DNA of 64,000 nt from NCBI GenBank assembly GCA_963850605.1, contig CAWKLX010000003.1, positions 613,200-677,199 on the forward strand, read 5' to 3'. This stretch comes from BOG-908 sp963850605 (GTDB lineage Bacteria; Pseudomonadota; Alphaproteobacteria; Acetobacterales; Acetobacteraceae). Positions 8,820 through 17,520 of this stretch are shown piece by piece. The notes beneath the pieces were generated by a model, which saw nothing but the letters and a program-made list of their open reading frames with translations, was not told where the DNA came from and did no database searches. Each line of letters starts with the position of its first letter. Within the stretch, counting starts at the first letter, position 1. A program made the translations under genes and the position numbers.

Positions 8820-10954
8820 TCCCCGGAGTTCTGGGTGCAGTATCGGCAATCCGCACGGCCCTGCACCCCTGGGTAACGTTCGCCGTGCGGATCTGGCTCG
8901 CCCAGGCATTCCTGGCCCAGCAGCTCGGCATGATCATGCACGGCGACGCGGACGCGCGTCTGTCCGCGCCACTCGGTGCCGGCTGGTGGTCGGGCCTTTC
9001 CATGCAGCTCGCTCATTCCGGCCCTGGTGCCGCCGTGCAGGCGCTCTGCCCGCTTCTGCTGGCTGCCGGCCTGCTCGCTAGGCCGGCAGCACTGGCGATG
9101 CTCGCCGAAGCAGTCCTGATTCCGCTCCCGCATGCGGCGGACGCACTCCGCCCGTTCTGGATTGTTCTGCTTGCCTGGCTCGTGGTCGTTGGACCCGGCC
9201 CTCTCGCGCTGGACCATCTGCTCGGCCGTGGCTTGCGGCGCAGCGCGCTCCCAGGCGCCGCGCCGCTTGGGGCTGCCTACGAGTGGGCCACGCGTCGTCT
9301 GGCGCCGGTTGCGCTGCTCGCCTTGCGCGCCTGGCTGGCCGCAGCGCCGGCAGCCCTCGTCCTGCCCGTGATGGCGCCCGCCCATCCGTTTCTGCCGCAC
9401 GTGCCAGGCATGGTCGCCCACCTGCCGCCCTGGTTCGGCCTGCTGCTGGCCTTCTGCGTTGCGATCGGGCTGGCCGTCAGCCCGGTCGGCGTTGTCCTGT
9501 TCGCCCTGGTCCCGCTCGGCCAGGTGATGAGCATCTCCGACGATCGCCTCTACTGGCTGCTGGCACTTTCCATCCTGATTGCGTCGGGCGGCGGCCCTCT
9601 GTCGCTCGATCAAATCCTCGCCGCCAGGCTGAGGCGGACAGACGCCGCGCCGGATCTGGACCGCTTGCCGCACGTGGTCATCGTCGGCGGCGGCTTTGGC
9701 GGAATAGCCACCGCCCATGCGCTGCGGGGTGCGCCGTGCCGGGTCACGCTGGTCGATCAACGCAATTTCACCCTCTTCCAGCCACTACTGTATCAGGTAG
9801 CCACCGCCGGCCTGTCTCCGGCGGAGATCGCAACCCCGATCCGCTCCCTGTTCCGCCACCAGCCGAACGTGCGCGTGGTTCTGGCCAGGGCGACCGGCGC
9901 CGACACCGCGCGCCGCGTGCTGCGCCTCGAGCATGGCGAGATCGGCTACGACACGCTGGTGCTCGCAACGGGTGCACAGCACAGCTATTTCGGCCATGAC
10001 GAGTGGGCGGCGCTGGCCCCCGGCCTGAAAAGCATCGAGGACGCGACCGCCATCCGCCACCGCCTGCTGCAGGCGTTCGAAGCGGCCGAGACTTGCGATG
10101 AACCCGCCGAACGCGACGCCTGGCTGACCTTCGTCGTGGTCGGTGGCGGCCCCACCGGCGTCGAGATGGCGGGCGCGATGGCCGAGCTAGCCCATAGCGG
10201 CCTGGACGGCGAGTTCCGCCGCATCGATCCGGCCCGCGCCCGCGTGATCCTGATCCAGTCCGCGTCGAAACTTCTCCCGGCCTTCCCGCCGCGCCTGTCC
10301 GACGACGCGGCAACGCGGCTCACGGCGCTTGGCGTGGAAGTCTGGCTGGACCGCAAGCTGCAGGGAGTGCTGCCGACCCATGCCGTGGTGGATGGCGAGA
10401 TCGTGCCCAGCCGCACCGTGATCTGGGCCGCCGGCGTCATGGCGTCGGATGCCGCTCTCTGGGTGGGCGGAAAAGCCGATCGCGCCGGCCGTCTGGAGGC
10501 GGGCCCCGATCTGGGCGTGCCGGGTTTGGCGGACGTGTTCGTCATCGGCGACACGGCCGCGTCCACCGCCTGGGGTGGCAAGCCCGTGCCCGGCCTGGCG
10601 CCGGCCGCCAAGCAGGGCGGCGCCTACGTCGCCCGCGTCATACGGCGTCGGCTGGCCGGCCGCGCGCCGCCGCCACCATTCCGCTACCGTCATCTCGGCA
10701 GCTTGGCGACGATCGGCCGGCAGGCGGCGGTCGCCGAGTTCGGACCGGTCCTGCTGACGGGCGCGCTCGCCTGGTGGCTATGGGGCGGCGCCCACATCGC
10801 GTTCCTCATCGGTGGGCGGAGCCGGATCACGGTGCTGGTGCAGTGGTTCTGGGCTTATGTCACGTTTCGCCGCGGAACGAGGCTGATCACCGGTAGTGCG
10901 CTGCCCCCGCAAATCTTTCCGATCGACGGTATGCCCGGCCCCTCCGCGACCTGA
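8816..10954 (+). CDS. Fusion: two DoxX-like membrane modules + type II NADH dehydrogenase (NDH-2)
   Basis: From the overlapping GTG the product has 712 residues. Residues 1-280 hold about eight membrane segments in two similar units, each closing with a DoxX-like G(P/G)GPL(A/S)LD motif. Residues 285-700 are an NDH-2-type flavoprotein. It has an FAD-binding GGGFGG at about 290, the FQPLLYQVATAGLSP region, a second nucleotide-binding GGGPTG at about 441, and a late GDTA motif. It should pass electrons from NAD(P)H to quinone at the inner membrane. The open frame upstream of 8816 is shadow of the doxD-like gene. The fusion is unusual; ordinary NDH-2 has no N-terminal membrane domain. Confidence 0.85.
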   Translation: MIPGVLGAVSAIRTALHPWVTFAVRIWLAQAFLAQQLGMIMHGDADARLSAPLGAGWWSGLSMQLAHSGPGAAVQALCPLLLAAGLLARPAALAMLAEAVLIPLPHAADALRPFWIVLLAWLVVVGPGPLALDHLLGRGLRRSALPGAAPLGAAYEWATRRLAPVALLALRAWLAAAPAALVLPVMAPAHPFLPHVPGMVAHLPPWFGLLLAFCVAIGLAVSPVGVVLFALVPLGQVMSISDDRLYWLLALSILIASGGGPLSLDQILAARLRRTDAAPDLDRLPHVVIVGGGFGGIATAHALRGAPCRVTLVDQRNFTLFQPLLYQVATAGLSPAEIATPIRSLFRHQPNVRVVLARATGADTARRVLRLEHGEIGYDTLVLATGAQHSYFGHDEWAALAPGLKSIEDATAIRHRLLQAFEAAETCDEPAERDAWLTFVVVGGGPTGVEMAGAMAELAHSGLDGEFRRIDPARARVILIQSASKLLPAFPPRLSDDAATRLTALGVEVWLDRKLQGVLPTHAVVDGEIVPSRTVIWAAGVMASDAALWVGGKADRAGRLEAGPDLGVPGLADVFVIGDTAASTAWGGKPVPGLAPAAKQGGAYVARVIRRRLAGRAPPPPFRYRHLGSLATIGRQAAVAEFGPVLLTGALAWWLWGGAHIAFLIGGRSRITVLVQWFWAYVTFRRGTRLITGSALPPQIFPIDGMPGPSAT

Positions 10955-11060
10955 AGCATCATCCGATCGAACTGAATCGCTCGATCGGATAAAGATGTCC
11001 GTCAAAACAGAAAGTTAGAGCATGGGTCCTGAGCCAATGCGAACGGATCATGCTCTAGCG
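10954..11060 (+). repeat. Dispersed repeat family B, full copy (B2)
   Basis: The element has AAGCATCATCCGATCGAAC, hairpin 1 (CCGATCGA ... TCGATCGG), then AAAGATG, a spacer with TCAAAACA, and hairpin 2 ending GGATCATGCTCTAG. It starts at the stop codon of the DoxX-NDH-2 gene and ends just before the convergent yqgE gene. The position fits a bidirectional terminator or a REP-like element. Confidence 0.75.
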
Positions 11061-11065
11061 GCGTA

Positions 11066-11714
11066 TCACGCGTGCCCGGCAACATCCGACAGCAGGATCG
11101 GGTCCACCTTCAGGATGGCCATGGCCCTGCGCCATTTCGTCTCATGATCCGTGTCGAAGAGCAGGTCCAGGCTGGCCGGCGCCGACAGCCAGGCATTCTC
11201 GGTCAGCTCCCGGTCCAGTTGGCCAGGTCCCCAGCCGGCGTAGCCCAGCGCCAAAAAACCCCGGCGCGGGCCGCCGCCATCGGCGATTGCCTTCAGCACG
11301 TCCAGGCTTGCGGTCAGCGCGATCTGCGGATCGACCATCAGGCTGCCGTCGCCCGTCCAGTCAGCCGTATGCAGGTACAAAGCCGCGCGCGCTGTCGACC
11401 GGGCCGCCCCGAAAAAGATCGATCTGCCGGGCCGGCGGGGAGGGGGTCACGTCCAGCTGTTGCAACAGGTCGCCGAAGCTGGGGCTGGCCAGCGGACGGT
11501 TCAGCACGATGCCCATCGCCCCGTCAGGTGTGTGTGCGCACACGTAGATGACCGCCTGGCTGAAATGCGGCGTATTCATGCTGGGCATGGCGATCAGGAA
11601 CTGCCCCGTCAGCAACCCCTCGGTAGCCGGCTCGGCCGTCGCCCGCACCGGCGCGCCCTGCGCCGTGCGCTTCCCGCGTGGCTTCGTGGATCGGGGTGAA
11701 GCGGGTTTTGCCAT
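11066..11714 (-). CDS. yqgE: YqgE/AlgH family protein (UPF0301), frameshifted
   Basis: Two overlapping frames together make one UPF0301 protein of about 215 residues. The first half has GQFLIAMPSM, GAMGIVLNRPL and GGPV; the second half starts LHTADWTGDG. The break is at plus-strand 11371-11377 (GCAGGTAC). Removing one G at 11374/11375 restores GFVLHTADW. The start at 11714 gives a typical length plus a polar N-terminal extension. The function of the family is poorly known. Whether the gene is truly broken or the extra base is a sequence error cannot be settled here; the site is a GTAC tetramer like several others in the window. Confidence 0.8.
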
Positions 11715-11893
11715 GCTGATCGGTCCTGAAATGCTGCACTTACGCTTGACACCTATCTGAGTGCTCGTCCGACCCTGGCCAAGAGACAGCCCCAGGCGTG
11801 CCATGCCCCGTGAGCAACGCGTCAAGCCCGCTCTGGTGACATGAAATTATGAACCCGATAGATGACTGACATGGAAAATTGTCCGGAGATGTC

Positions 11894-12373
11894 ATGATCA
11901 AGCAAGGCGACCTGCTCCCGACGCTCAAGCTGATGCGCGCAACGGCCGAGGGACCACGCGAAATTTCCACGGCCGATATCTTCGCCGGCCAGCGCGTGGT
12001 GATGTTCGCCGTGCCCGGCGCTTTCACACCGACATGCTCGGTCCAGCATTTGCCTGGTTTCAACACCAACCTGGAAGCGTTCCGCGCGCGCGGCATCGAC
12101 CAGGTAGTCTGCCTGGCCGTCAACGACGCCTTCGTGCTGGGCGCCTGGGCCGCCAGCCAGTCCATCAATCCGGATATCGTCATGCTCGCCGACGGATCGG
12201 GGCAGTTCACGCGCGCCCTGGGGCTGGAACTGGACTTGACCCAGCGTGGCATGGGTATTCGCGCCCAGCGCTTCGCCCTGGTCGCCGACGACATGCGGGT
12301 GACCTATCTCGCCGTGGAAAAACCCGGTGATTTCGACGTAAGCCGTGCCGAAGCCGTGCTGGAGCATGTATGA
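11894..12373 (+). CDS. Peroxiredoxin, Prx5 type
   Basis: The 159-residue product has the peroxidatic motif PGAFTPTCS with Cys48 and Thr45, and the Prx5-type spacing of GAFVLGAW (VNDAFVLGAWA). It reduces peroxides in the cytoplasm using glutaredoxin or thioredoxin. The start at ATG 11894 is preferred over TTG 11879 because GGAG sits 6 nt upstream. It is a single-gene unit between yqgE and the T5orf172 gene. Confidence 0.9.
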   Translation: MIKQGDLLPTLKLMRATAEGPREISTADIFAGQRVVMFAVPGAFTPTCSVQHLPGFNTNLEAFRARGIDQVVCLAVNDAFVLGAWAASQSINPDIVMLADGSGQFTRALGLELDLTQRGMGIRAQRFALVADDMRVTYLAVEKPGDFDVSRAEAVLEHV

Positions 12374-12519
12374 CGTATTGCCCAACTACCAGTGGATGTG
12401 AAGGCGACGATCGAAACAACCTGTAATTGCATTTTTCACCATCGTTCCGTCTCCGTTCCCTTCACAGGTGGTTCTTTCCTCCGCAGTTTGCCTCGCGCGA
12501 AACGCGTAGGGGGAGCAGC

Positions 12520-13488
12520 ATGGAGCCGGGCTGGGTTTACGTTCTGGTCAATTCGTCGATGCCTGGCCTGGCCAAGGTAGGCCGGACGTCACGCCCGCCA
12601 TCCGAACGTGTGGCCGAGCTGTCCTCGGTCACCGGCATTGCCACACCCTTCGTTCTAGCCTTCGACCAGCCAGTGGCCGATTGCCGGGCGGCCGAACGCG
12701 CGGTGCACGACGAGCTGGACCGGCGCGGCCTGCGCGTGGCCTCCAACCGGGAGTTCTTTCGGGGCTCGCCCTCGGAAATCGTGCGCGTCGTGCTCGAGGC
12801 AGCCGGCGCGATGCCTGGCGCGGCCGAACTCGGGGCCAGGACACGGTCGGCCCAGGCGCTGCTCGAAGCCGGCGACCGCTGCCGCACGGGACTTGGTGCC
12901 ACCCTGCAGAATACGGGCGAGGCAATACGACTTTACAAGCTGGCCATCTCACGTGGCGCGATCGACGCCTATGCCCGGCTCGGCCGCCTCTACGCGACGC
13001 TGTACATTGCTCGGCCCAGCCGCGCGGCCCGGCGCCGGGCGATGACGCCTTTGAGGCAGGGCGCCAAGCGGGGCGACGTGACCTGCTACGTTGAGATGGC
13101 AACCCTGTTCGCAGCCGAACGGCATCTCGGCAATTTCTACAAGGCTTGGGGGCTGTTCTTCGCCGCACAGGATCCGTCCACCGTGGATGACCAGACCGCG
13201 GCGTTCTGCTGCCGCTACGTGGACGAATGCCTGGCGCTCGGTCTCGAGCCCGCCGGCCATCCCGTGGTCGGCGCTGCGGCCCAGGCCATGGTGGCGCTGC
13301 TGGTCGCGGAACTGGCCCAGGCACGCGGCACGGCGGCCGAGCCTCGCCTCGCCCGCACGCTGCGCTGGGCCTATTTGCGCTGCCCCTTGCCGACCACGGC
13401 GACGTCCGGCCCGCCACCCGCCACCCCGGTCCTGCTCGCCGATGGCGAGCCAGTCGGCTGGCCCGAGCCAGAAAGAATAGCCGCGTAG
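12520..13488 (+). CDS. T5orf172/GIY-YIG-like domain protein with Sel1-like C-terminus
   Basis: The ATG at 12520 is preceded by AGGGGGA at good distance. Of 322 residues, about 1-95 form a T5orf172 (MUG113, GIY-YIG-like) domain: WVYVLVN at the start, then LAKVGRTSRPP and ERAVHDEL, and EFFRG. The remainder is alpha-helical with Sel1/TPR-like pieces (EAIRLYKLAISRGAIDAYARLG). The family often cuts or binds nucleic acid, but no function is shown. This combination with Sel1-like repeats may place a nuclease-like domain on a protein scaffold. Confidence 0.7.
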   Translation: MEPGWVYVLVNSSMPGLAKVGRTSRPPSERVAELSSVTGIATPFVLAFDQPVADCRAAERAVHDELDRRGLRVASNREFFRGSPSEIVRVVLEAAGAMPGAAELGARTRSAQALLEAGDRCRTGLGATLQNTGEAIRLYKLAISRGAIDAYARLGRLYATLYIARPSRAARRRAMTPLRQGAKRGDVTCYVEMATLFAAERHLGNFYKAWGLFFAAQDPSTVDDQTAAFCCRYVDECLALGLEPAGHPVVGAAAQAMVALLVAELAQARGTAAEPRLARTLRWAYLRCPLPTTATSGPPPATPVLLADGEPVGWPEPERIAA

Positions 13489-13571
13489 GCGCCCAAAATT
13501 GGTCCTCGTCAGGGCTACCATTTCCACCATGCTCTAAGGACATTTCCCGCCAGCCACCCTATCTGACGGCG

Positions 13572-13931
13572 ATGCAGACGACGCCCGATATCGAAGACGT
13601 GCTGGCAACCGCCGCCGCCTGGCTGGCCGAGGAAGGGGCGGTCGGACTGGCCACCGTAGTGCGCACTTGGGGCAGCTCGCCACGCCAGCCCGGCAGCCAG
13701 CTCGTCACCACCCCATCCGGCCGCATGGCCGGCTCGGTCAGCGGCGGCTGCATCGAAGTGGCAGTGGCCGAAGCGGCGCAGGAAGTTCTGCTCACCGGCG
13801 CGCCGCGCCTGCTCAGCTTCGGCGTTACCGACGAGCGGGCCTGGTCGCTTGGCCTCGCCTGCGGCGGTCAGGTCGACGTGATGGTCGAACGTATCGTGGC
13901 CGATCCCGCAGGCGTCCCCCCACGCGCATGA
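13572..13931 (+). CDS. XdhC/CoxI family protein, N-terminal (XdhC_CoxI) domain only
   Basis: The 119-residue product has the family motifs SVSGGCIE and GLACGGQVDVMVE. XdhC-type proteins help insert the sulfurated molybdenum cofactor into xanthine dehydrogenase-like enzymes. In many genomes this domain is fused to the Rossmann part; here that part is a separate gene starting within the stop of this one (ATGA, 13928-13931). The open frame upstream of 13572 is a shadow of the previous gene. Confidence 0.85.
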   Translation: MQTTPDIEDVLATAAAWLAEEGAVGLATVVRTWGSSPRQPGSQLVTTPSGRMAGSVSGGCIEVAVAEAAQEVLLTGAPRLLSFGVTDERAWSLGLACGGQVDVMVERIVADPAGVPPRA

Positions 13932-14644
13932 CGCCCTCGGTCTTGTCGGCGCTGATACGCGCGCGCGCGGCGCATCGGGCCTCTGTCCTGGCCACGCGAT
14001 TGGCCGACGGCGCGCAGGTGCTGCTCGATGAGGATCGTCCCCAGGCACGCCCAGACGGCGTCTCCATCGAGGCATTGTGGCGCGTCGCCGCCCAGGCGCT
14101 GGCGTCGGAAAAGAGCGCGACCCACGACGTGGATGGCCAGGCATGGTTCTTCCACGTGCACGCCCCGCCTTACCGGCTCATTGTGGTCGGCGCCGTGCAC
14201 ATCGCGCAGGCACTGGTGCCGATGGCCCGCCTGCTCAGCTTTGCCGTGACCATCGTGGACCCCCGCGCCGCCTTCAACAATTCGGAACGCTTCGCCGATG
14301 TGGCGCGCCTGGTCGAGTGGCCCGACGCGGCGCTGGAGAGCCTGGCGCCCGACGCCCGCACCGCCGTGGTGGCGCTGACCCACGACCCCAAATTGGACGA
14401 CCCGGCCCTCGACCGCGCGCTGCGCAGCCAGGCACCCTATATCGGCGCGCTCGGCTCTCGCCGCAGCCAGGCCGCCCGGCTGGACCGGCTGGCAGCCCTG
14501 GGCCATGGCGAAGCGGCGCTGGCGCGGGTGCGCGGACCTGTCGGGTTGGCGCTGGGCGCCGTCGCCGCCCCCGAAATCGCCCTCAGCATTCTGGCGGAGA
14601 TCGTGGCGGTCCGGCGCGGCGCGGCGCTTGGCCGGCGCGAATGA
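13928..14644 (+). CDS. XdhC family protein, C-terminal Rossmann (XdhC_C) domain
   Basis: The 238-residue product has an N-terminal linker followed by the XdhC Rossmann domain (RLIVVGAVHIAQALVPMA; VDPRAAF) and the late motifs LGSRRSQAARLDRL and RGPVGLALGA. It is the second half of an XdhC chaperone for molybdenum hydroxylases. Note that VVGAVHIAQ replaces the usual GxGHxA/G form, so nucleotide binding may be altered. It overlaps both neighbours by 4 nt (ATGA). Confidence 0.85.
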   Translation: MTPSVLSALIRARAAHRASVLATRLADGAQVLLDEDRPQARPDGVSIEALWRVAAQALASEKSATHDVDGQAWFFHVHAPPYRLIVVGAVHIAQALVPMARLLSFAVTIVDPRAAFNNSERFADVARLVEWPDAALESLAPDARTAVVALTHDPKLDDPALDRALRSQAPYIGALGSRRSQAARLDRLAALGHGEAALARVRGPVGLALGAVAAPEIALSILAEIVAVRRGAALGRRE

Positions 14645-15279
14645 CCACTCTGCCGCCTCCCCGTATCGCTGCACTGGTCCTGGCCGCGGGACGATCCACC
14701 AGGATGGGCCCGGATCATAAGTTGCTCCTGCAGGATGCTTCCGGCCTGGCCATGGCCGCCAGCGTCGCCGCCGCGTGCTCGGCCAGCCAGGCCGACTGGC
14801 TGATCGTGGTCACCGGCCACCAGGCGGACAGGGTGACGCAGGCGATGCGCACCATCCGGTTGCGGGCGGACGCACGGTTCGTATACGCCCCCCATTACGA
14901 AACTGGCCTGTCGGCCAGCCTGCGCGCTGGCCTGGCCGCGCTGCCGGCGCAGGTCGACGGTGTGCTCGTCTGCCTGGCCGACATGCCGCATGTCGGACCA
15001 GCGACGATGGACCGCCTCATCGCCGCAAGCGGTCCAGGCCGGGCCAGCGACGCCGTGGTGCCCGTGTGGCAGGGCAGGCGCGGCAACCCGGTGCTTTGGA
15101 ACAGGCGCTGCTTCGCGGTGCTGGCCGGCCTGTCCGGCGACACGGGCGGGCGGCAATTGCTGCAAGGGGCAGGCACAGTGGTGCATGAGGTGCCGGTCGA
15201 CTCCCCCGGCGTGCTGACCGACTGCGACACGCCAGAACAGGCGCACGCTGCGGGCTATATGCGCTGTGCCGGCGCATGA
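14641..15279 (+). CDS. mocA: Molybdenum cofactor cytidylyltransferase-like protein (MocA)
   Basis: The 212-residue nucleotidyltransferase has the signature LVLAAGRSTRMG at residues 12-23, LADMPHV (metal/nucleotide site) and GNPVLW. MocA-type enzymes convert the molybdopterin cofactor to its cytosine dinucleotide, the form used by xanthine dehydrogenase/CO dehydrogenase-type enzymes. This agrees with the two xdhC genes immediately upstream, which it overlaps by ATGA. Which hydroxylase it serves is not visible in this window. Confidence 0.85.
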   Translation: MTTLPPPRIAALVLAAGRSTRMGPDHKLLLQDASGLAMAASVAAACSASQADWLIVVTGHQADRVTQAMRTIRLRADARFVYAPHYETGLSASLRAGLAALPAQVDGVLVCLADMPHVGPATMDRLIAASGPGRASDAVVPVWQGRRGNPVLWNRRCFAVLAGLSGDTGGRQLLQGAGTVVHEVPVDSPGVLTDCDTPEQAHAAGYMRCAGA

Positions 15280-15758
15280 CCGGGATCACGCAAGCAGCGG
15301 CCGGCAATGGCACGCTCACCTATGAAGTCAGTCACACGCTGGCCGACCTGCCCCCGGTACCCAGCCGCGAACTCGCCGCCGCCTGGGACCTGGCGCGCGA
15401 TGCTGCGCAAGCCTCTGCTTGGGACGTGGAACGCGCCTTCCGTTTCCCTCGCCCCGATGGCGGCTGGACCGGGCTCCATCTGAACGACCCGCACGCCAGG
15501 TGCTGGGCCGGCGCGATCGACCGCGCGGTCGGGCTCTGCACTCTCACCGGTGTGTCGGTCTGCTTGCGGCTGCTGGCCTTGATCGACTTGCTGGCTGCGG
15601 AATCCTGGGCGGCAGCCCTGGTGCGCCTCGACGGCGGCCGGGCCAGGCTCGATCCGGTCCTGCTCAAACTTGCAGCCGAGCTGCCGCTGACCGAAGAGGC
15701 TGGCTTCGACGCGGCCGGGCTGCGCCGGAGCCTTGCGACAGAGACCCGGCCCACCTAG
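15276..15758 (+). CDS. Conserved-looking hypothetical protein in the xdhC-mocA operon
   Basis: The 160-residue product is not recognised. It overlaps the mocA stop by 4 nt (ATGA), so it is translated in the same unit and may also act in molybdoenzyme maturation. Visible features are a basic and aromatic middle (WDVERAFRFPRPDGGWTGLHLN), given here only as part, and two hydrophobic helices around 85-115. There is no signal peptide. It may be cytoplasmic or membrane-associated. Confidence 0.7.
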   Translation: MTGITQAAAGNGTLTYEVSHTLADLPPVPSRELAAAWDLARDAAQASAWDVERAFRFPRPDGGWTGLHLNDPHARCWAGAIDRAVGLCTLTGVSVCLRLLALIDLLAAESWAAALVRLDGGRARLDPVLLKLAAELPLTEEAGFDAAGLRRSLATETRPT

Positions 15759-15769
15759 GAGCACACGCC

Positions 15770-16084
15770 ATGCGTATCCTGAAACCAAGTCTCTGCCTGA
15801 TGCTGCTGTCCGGCGCCGGCGCGCTCGGCGGGTGCGGCTTTTCCCCGCCGCTCTCGCCGGGCGACCGGGAGACACTGGCCGATTGCCGCAGCGAAGCCGA
15901 CCGCATCTACAACACCCGAAACCGCGCCCAGCTCTCGCAACGCGACGACCAGGATGCTCCCTTCTCAGGCGCGTCGCAGGCGGGGCTGCCGTCCAACGGA
16001 TTGTCCGATCGCTACGGGCACGAGCAGATGGTCGACAACTGCGTCCGCCGCGGCACGCAGGACACGGCCGACGCGCCACGATGA
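15770..16084 (+). CDS. Small lipoprotein, unknown function
   Basis: The ATG at 15770 follows TAGGAG by 8 nt. The 104-residue product has a signal peptide with lipobox ALGGC at about residues 18-22. The mature part is polar (RDDQDAPFSG...) and ends in a segment with two more cysteines around DNCVRRG. No family is recognised. It follows the xdhC-mocA operon by 11 nt and may be read with it and with the RidA gene. Confidence 0.65.
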   Translation: MRILKPSLCLMLLSGAGALGGCGFSPPLSPGDRETLADCRSEADRIYNTRNRAQLSQRDDQDAPFSGASQAGLPSNGLSDRYGHEQMVDNCVRRGTQDTADAPR

Positions 16085-16112
16085 CCCGCCATCCCGATCC
16101 GAGGAGCCGACC

Positions 16113-16463
16113 ATGAGCCGCATCATTCGCACCGAAACGACCGATCTTTTCTCCAGGGCTGTCGAATACCACGGTTTCGTCTTCACCCAGGGTCTGGTGC
16201 CGCGCAACTCGTCGCTCGACATCACTGGCCAGACGGCCGATGTGCTGGCCCAGATCGACGCGCTTCTGGAGGCGCATGGGACCGACAGCACACGGCTGTT
16301 GCAGGCGCAGGTCTGGCTGAAGCGTATCGCCGACCGCGCAGCCTTCAACGCGGTCTGGGCTGCCTGGCTGCCCTCAGGCGCAGCCCCCGCACGTGCCCTC
16401 GTCCAAGCCGAGTTAGCCGATCCGGCGTGGCTCGTCGAAATCATGGTCACCACCTGCAAGTAG
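16113..16463 (+). CDS. RidA/YjgF family protein
   Basis: The 116-residue single-domain product has the family pattern FVFTQGLVPRNSSLDITGQ and a late alanine-rich ARALVQAELADP motif. RidA proteins hydrolyse reactive enamine/imine intermediates from PLP enzymes. The conserved arginine is replaced in the form APARALVQ, where the usual motif is PxR. GAGGAG lies 6 nt before the ATG. The frame upstream of 16113 is shadow. Confidence 0.85.
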   Translation: MSRIIRTETTDLFSRAVEYHGFVFTQGLVPRNSSLDITGQTADVLAQIDALLEAHGTDSTRLLQAQVWLKRIADRAAFNAVWAAWLPSGAAPARALVQAELADPAWLVEIMVTTCK

Positions 16464-16705
16464 TGGCACTCCCGACACGGCGTTGTAAAAGTGTCACGTC
16501 AAGCGGAAAATGTAACATTAGCCGGAACACGGTCATTGCGAAATGGCACGTTTTTACGAAAATAGGAAAATCATCTGATTTTCACACATTACTCACATGG
16601 CAATCTGGTCTAATGCACACTAAAGTCGCCAAGCTGTGATCTAAACGGTTGCCAGGGTTGCACACCCGTTGTTACCGAGTTTTGCAACTTGGCGAGGACG
16701 ATAGT

Positions 16706-17479
16706 GTGGGCATGACGCGGACCGGGAAGACAGGAAACGTTTTTCGCGCAACGGTTGCGGCTTGCACGCTGTTCGCCGGAGCGGCCAGCGCTCATAGCCG
16801 GCAGGTTCATGGAAGCCATGCTGCTCATCGAACCGGGCATGTCACCCCGGTACACGGCGGCCATTACAACGTGTTCCACGCGCGCCACTTCGCAGGCCTG
16901 GTCGGTGGCGGCCATGTCATCCAGTGCGTAGCCTTTGCCAAGCAGGATGCAGGGATCGACCTCTCCGGCAACGCCCGCGATTGGTGGGGCAGGGCGGCGG
17001 GCGTCTACGAACGCGGCCAGCGGCCGGAAAGCGGTAGCGTACTGAGTTTCCTCGCCAATGTCCGCATGCCACTCGGCCACGTGGCCGTGGTTTCGGGCAT
17101 CGAGGACAGCCGGACCATCGTCATCGACCAGTCCCATTGGAACAGCCGCGGCATCACCCGGGATATTGAGGTCAAGGACGTCTCGGAGAACAACGACTGG
17201 AGCGCGGTACGCGTCCAACTCGGGCGGGGTGCCGGATACGGAAGCATCTACCCGACCCACGGCTTTATTTACCCACGTCCAGACCAGGGTAGCATGGTGG
17301 CGAATGTGACCAGGGCACCGATGCCGGATCTCGATCCGGCACCCGCTGACCTTCGCCATGCGCGTGGGCGCGTGCGGCAGGCTGATCTCGAAGTAGCCGA
17401 AGCGCCCGCGCATGAAGGGCCGCTCGACCTAACCGTGCCAGGAATCTCGTTTGACGCACCCAGCCGGGCGTTGCGCTAA
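16706..17479 (+). CDS. Exported CHAP-domain amidase/endopeptidase
   Basis: A secreted cysteine hydrolase of 257 residues. It has a signal peptide (TVAACTLFAGAASA) and a CHAP domain with catalytic Cys in VIQCVAFAK and His in LGHVAVV. It probably cuts peptidoglycan peptides or amide bonds in the envelope. GTG 16706 lies 7 nt after GAGGA; ATG 16712 is the alternative. The C-terminal 60 residues are low-complexity and charged. The 240-nt AT-richer gap upstream probably holds its promoter. Confidence 0.8.
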   Translation: MGMTRTGKTGNVFRATVAACTLFAGAASAHSRQVHGSHAAHRTGHVTPVHGGHYNVFHARHFAGLVGGGHVIQCVAFAKQDAGIDLSGNARDWWGRAAGVYERGQRPESGSVLSFLANVRMPLGHVAVVSGIEDSRTIVIDQSHWNSRGITRDIEVKDVSENNDWSAVRVQLGRGAGYGSIYPTHGFIYPRPDQGSMVANVTRAPMPDLDPAPADLRHARGRVRQADLEVAEAPAHEGPLDLTVPGISFDAPSRALR

Positions 17480-17484
17480 CGGTA

Positions 17485-17512
17485 GACGCGCCTCCCTTTC
17501 AGGAGACGCGTC
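17485..17512. terminator. Likely bidirectional terminator hairpin
   Basis: Arms GACGCGCCTCC and GGAGACGCGTC pair 10 of 11 across a 6-nt loop. The hairpin sits in the 41-nt gap between the convergent CHAP gene and GlsB-like gene. There is no strong T-run, so it may be a stabilising hairpin instead. Confidence 0.55.
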
Positions 17513-17520
17513 CCTTCCAC

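Noticed and set aside
16427..16639. Small plus-strand frame after the RidA gene
   Set aside because: It starts inside ridA and runs through an AT-richer gap with no ribosome site or signal peptide.
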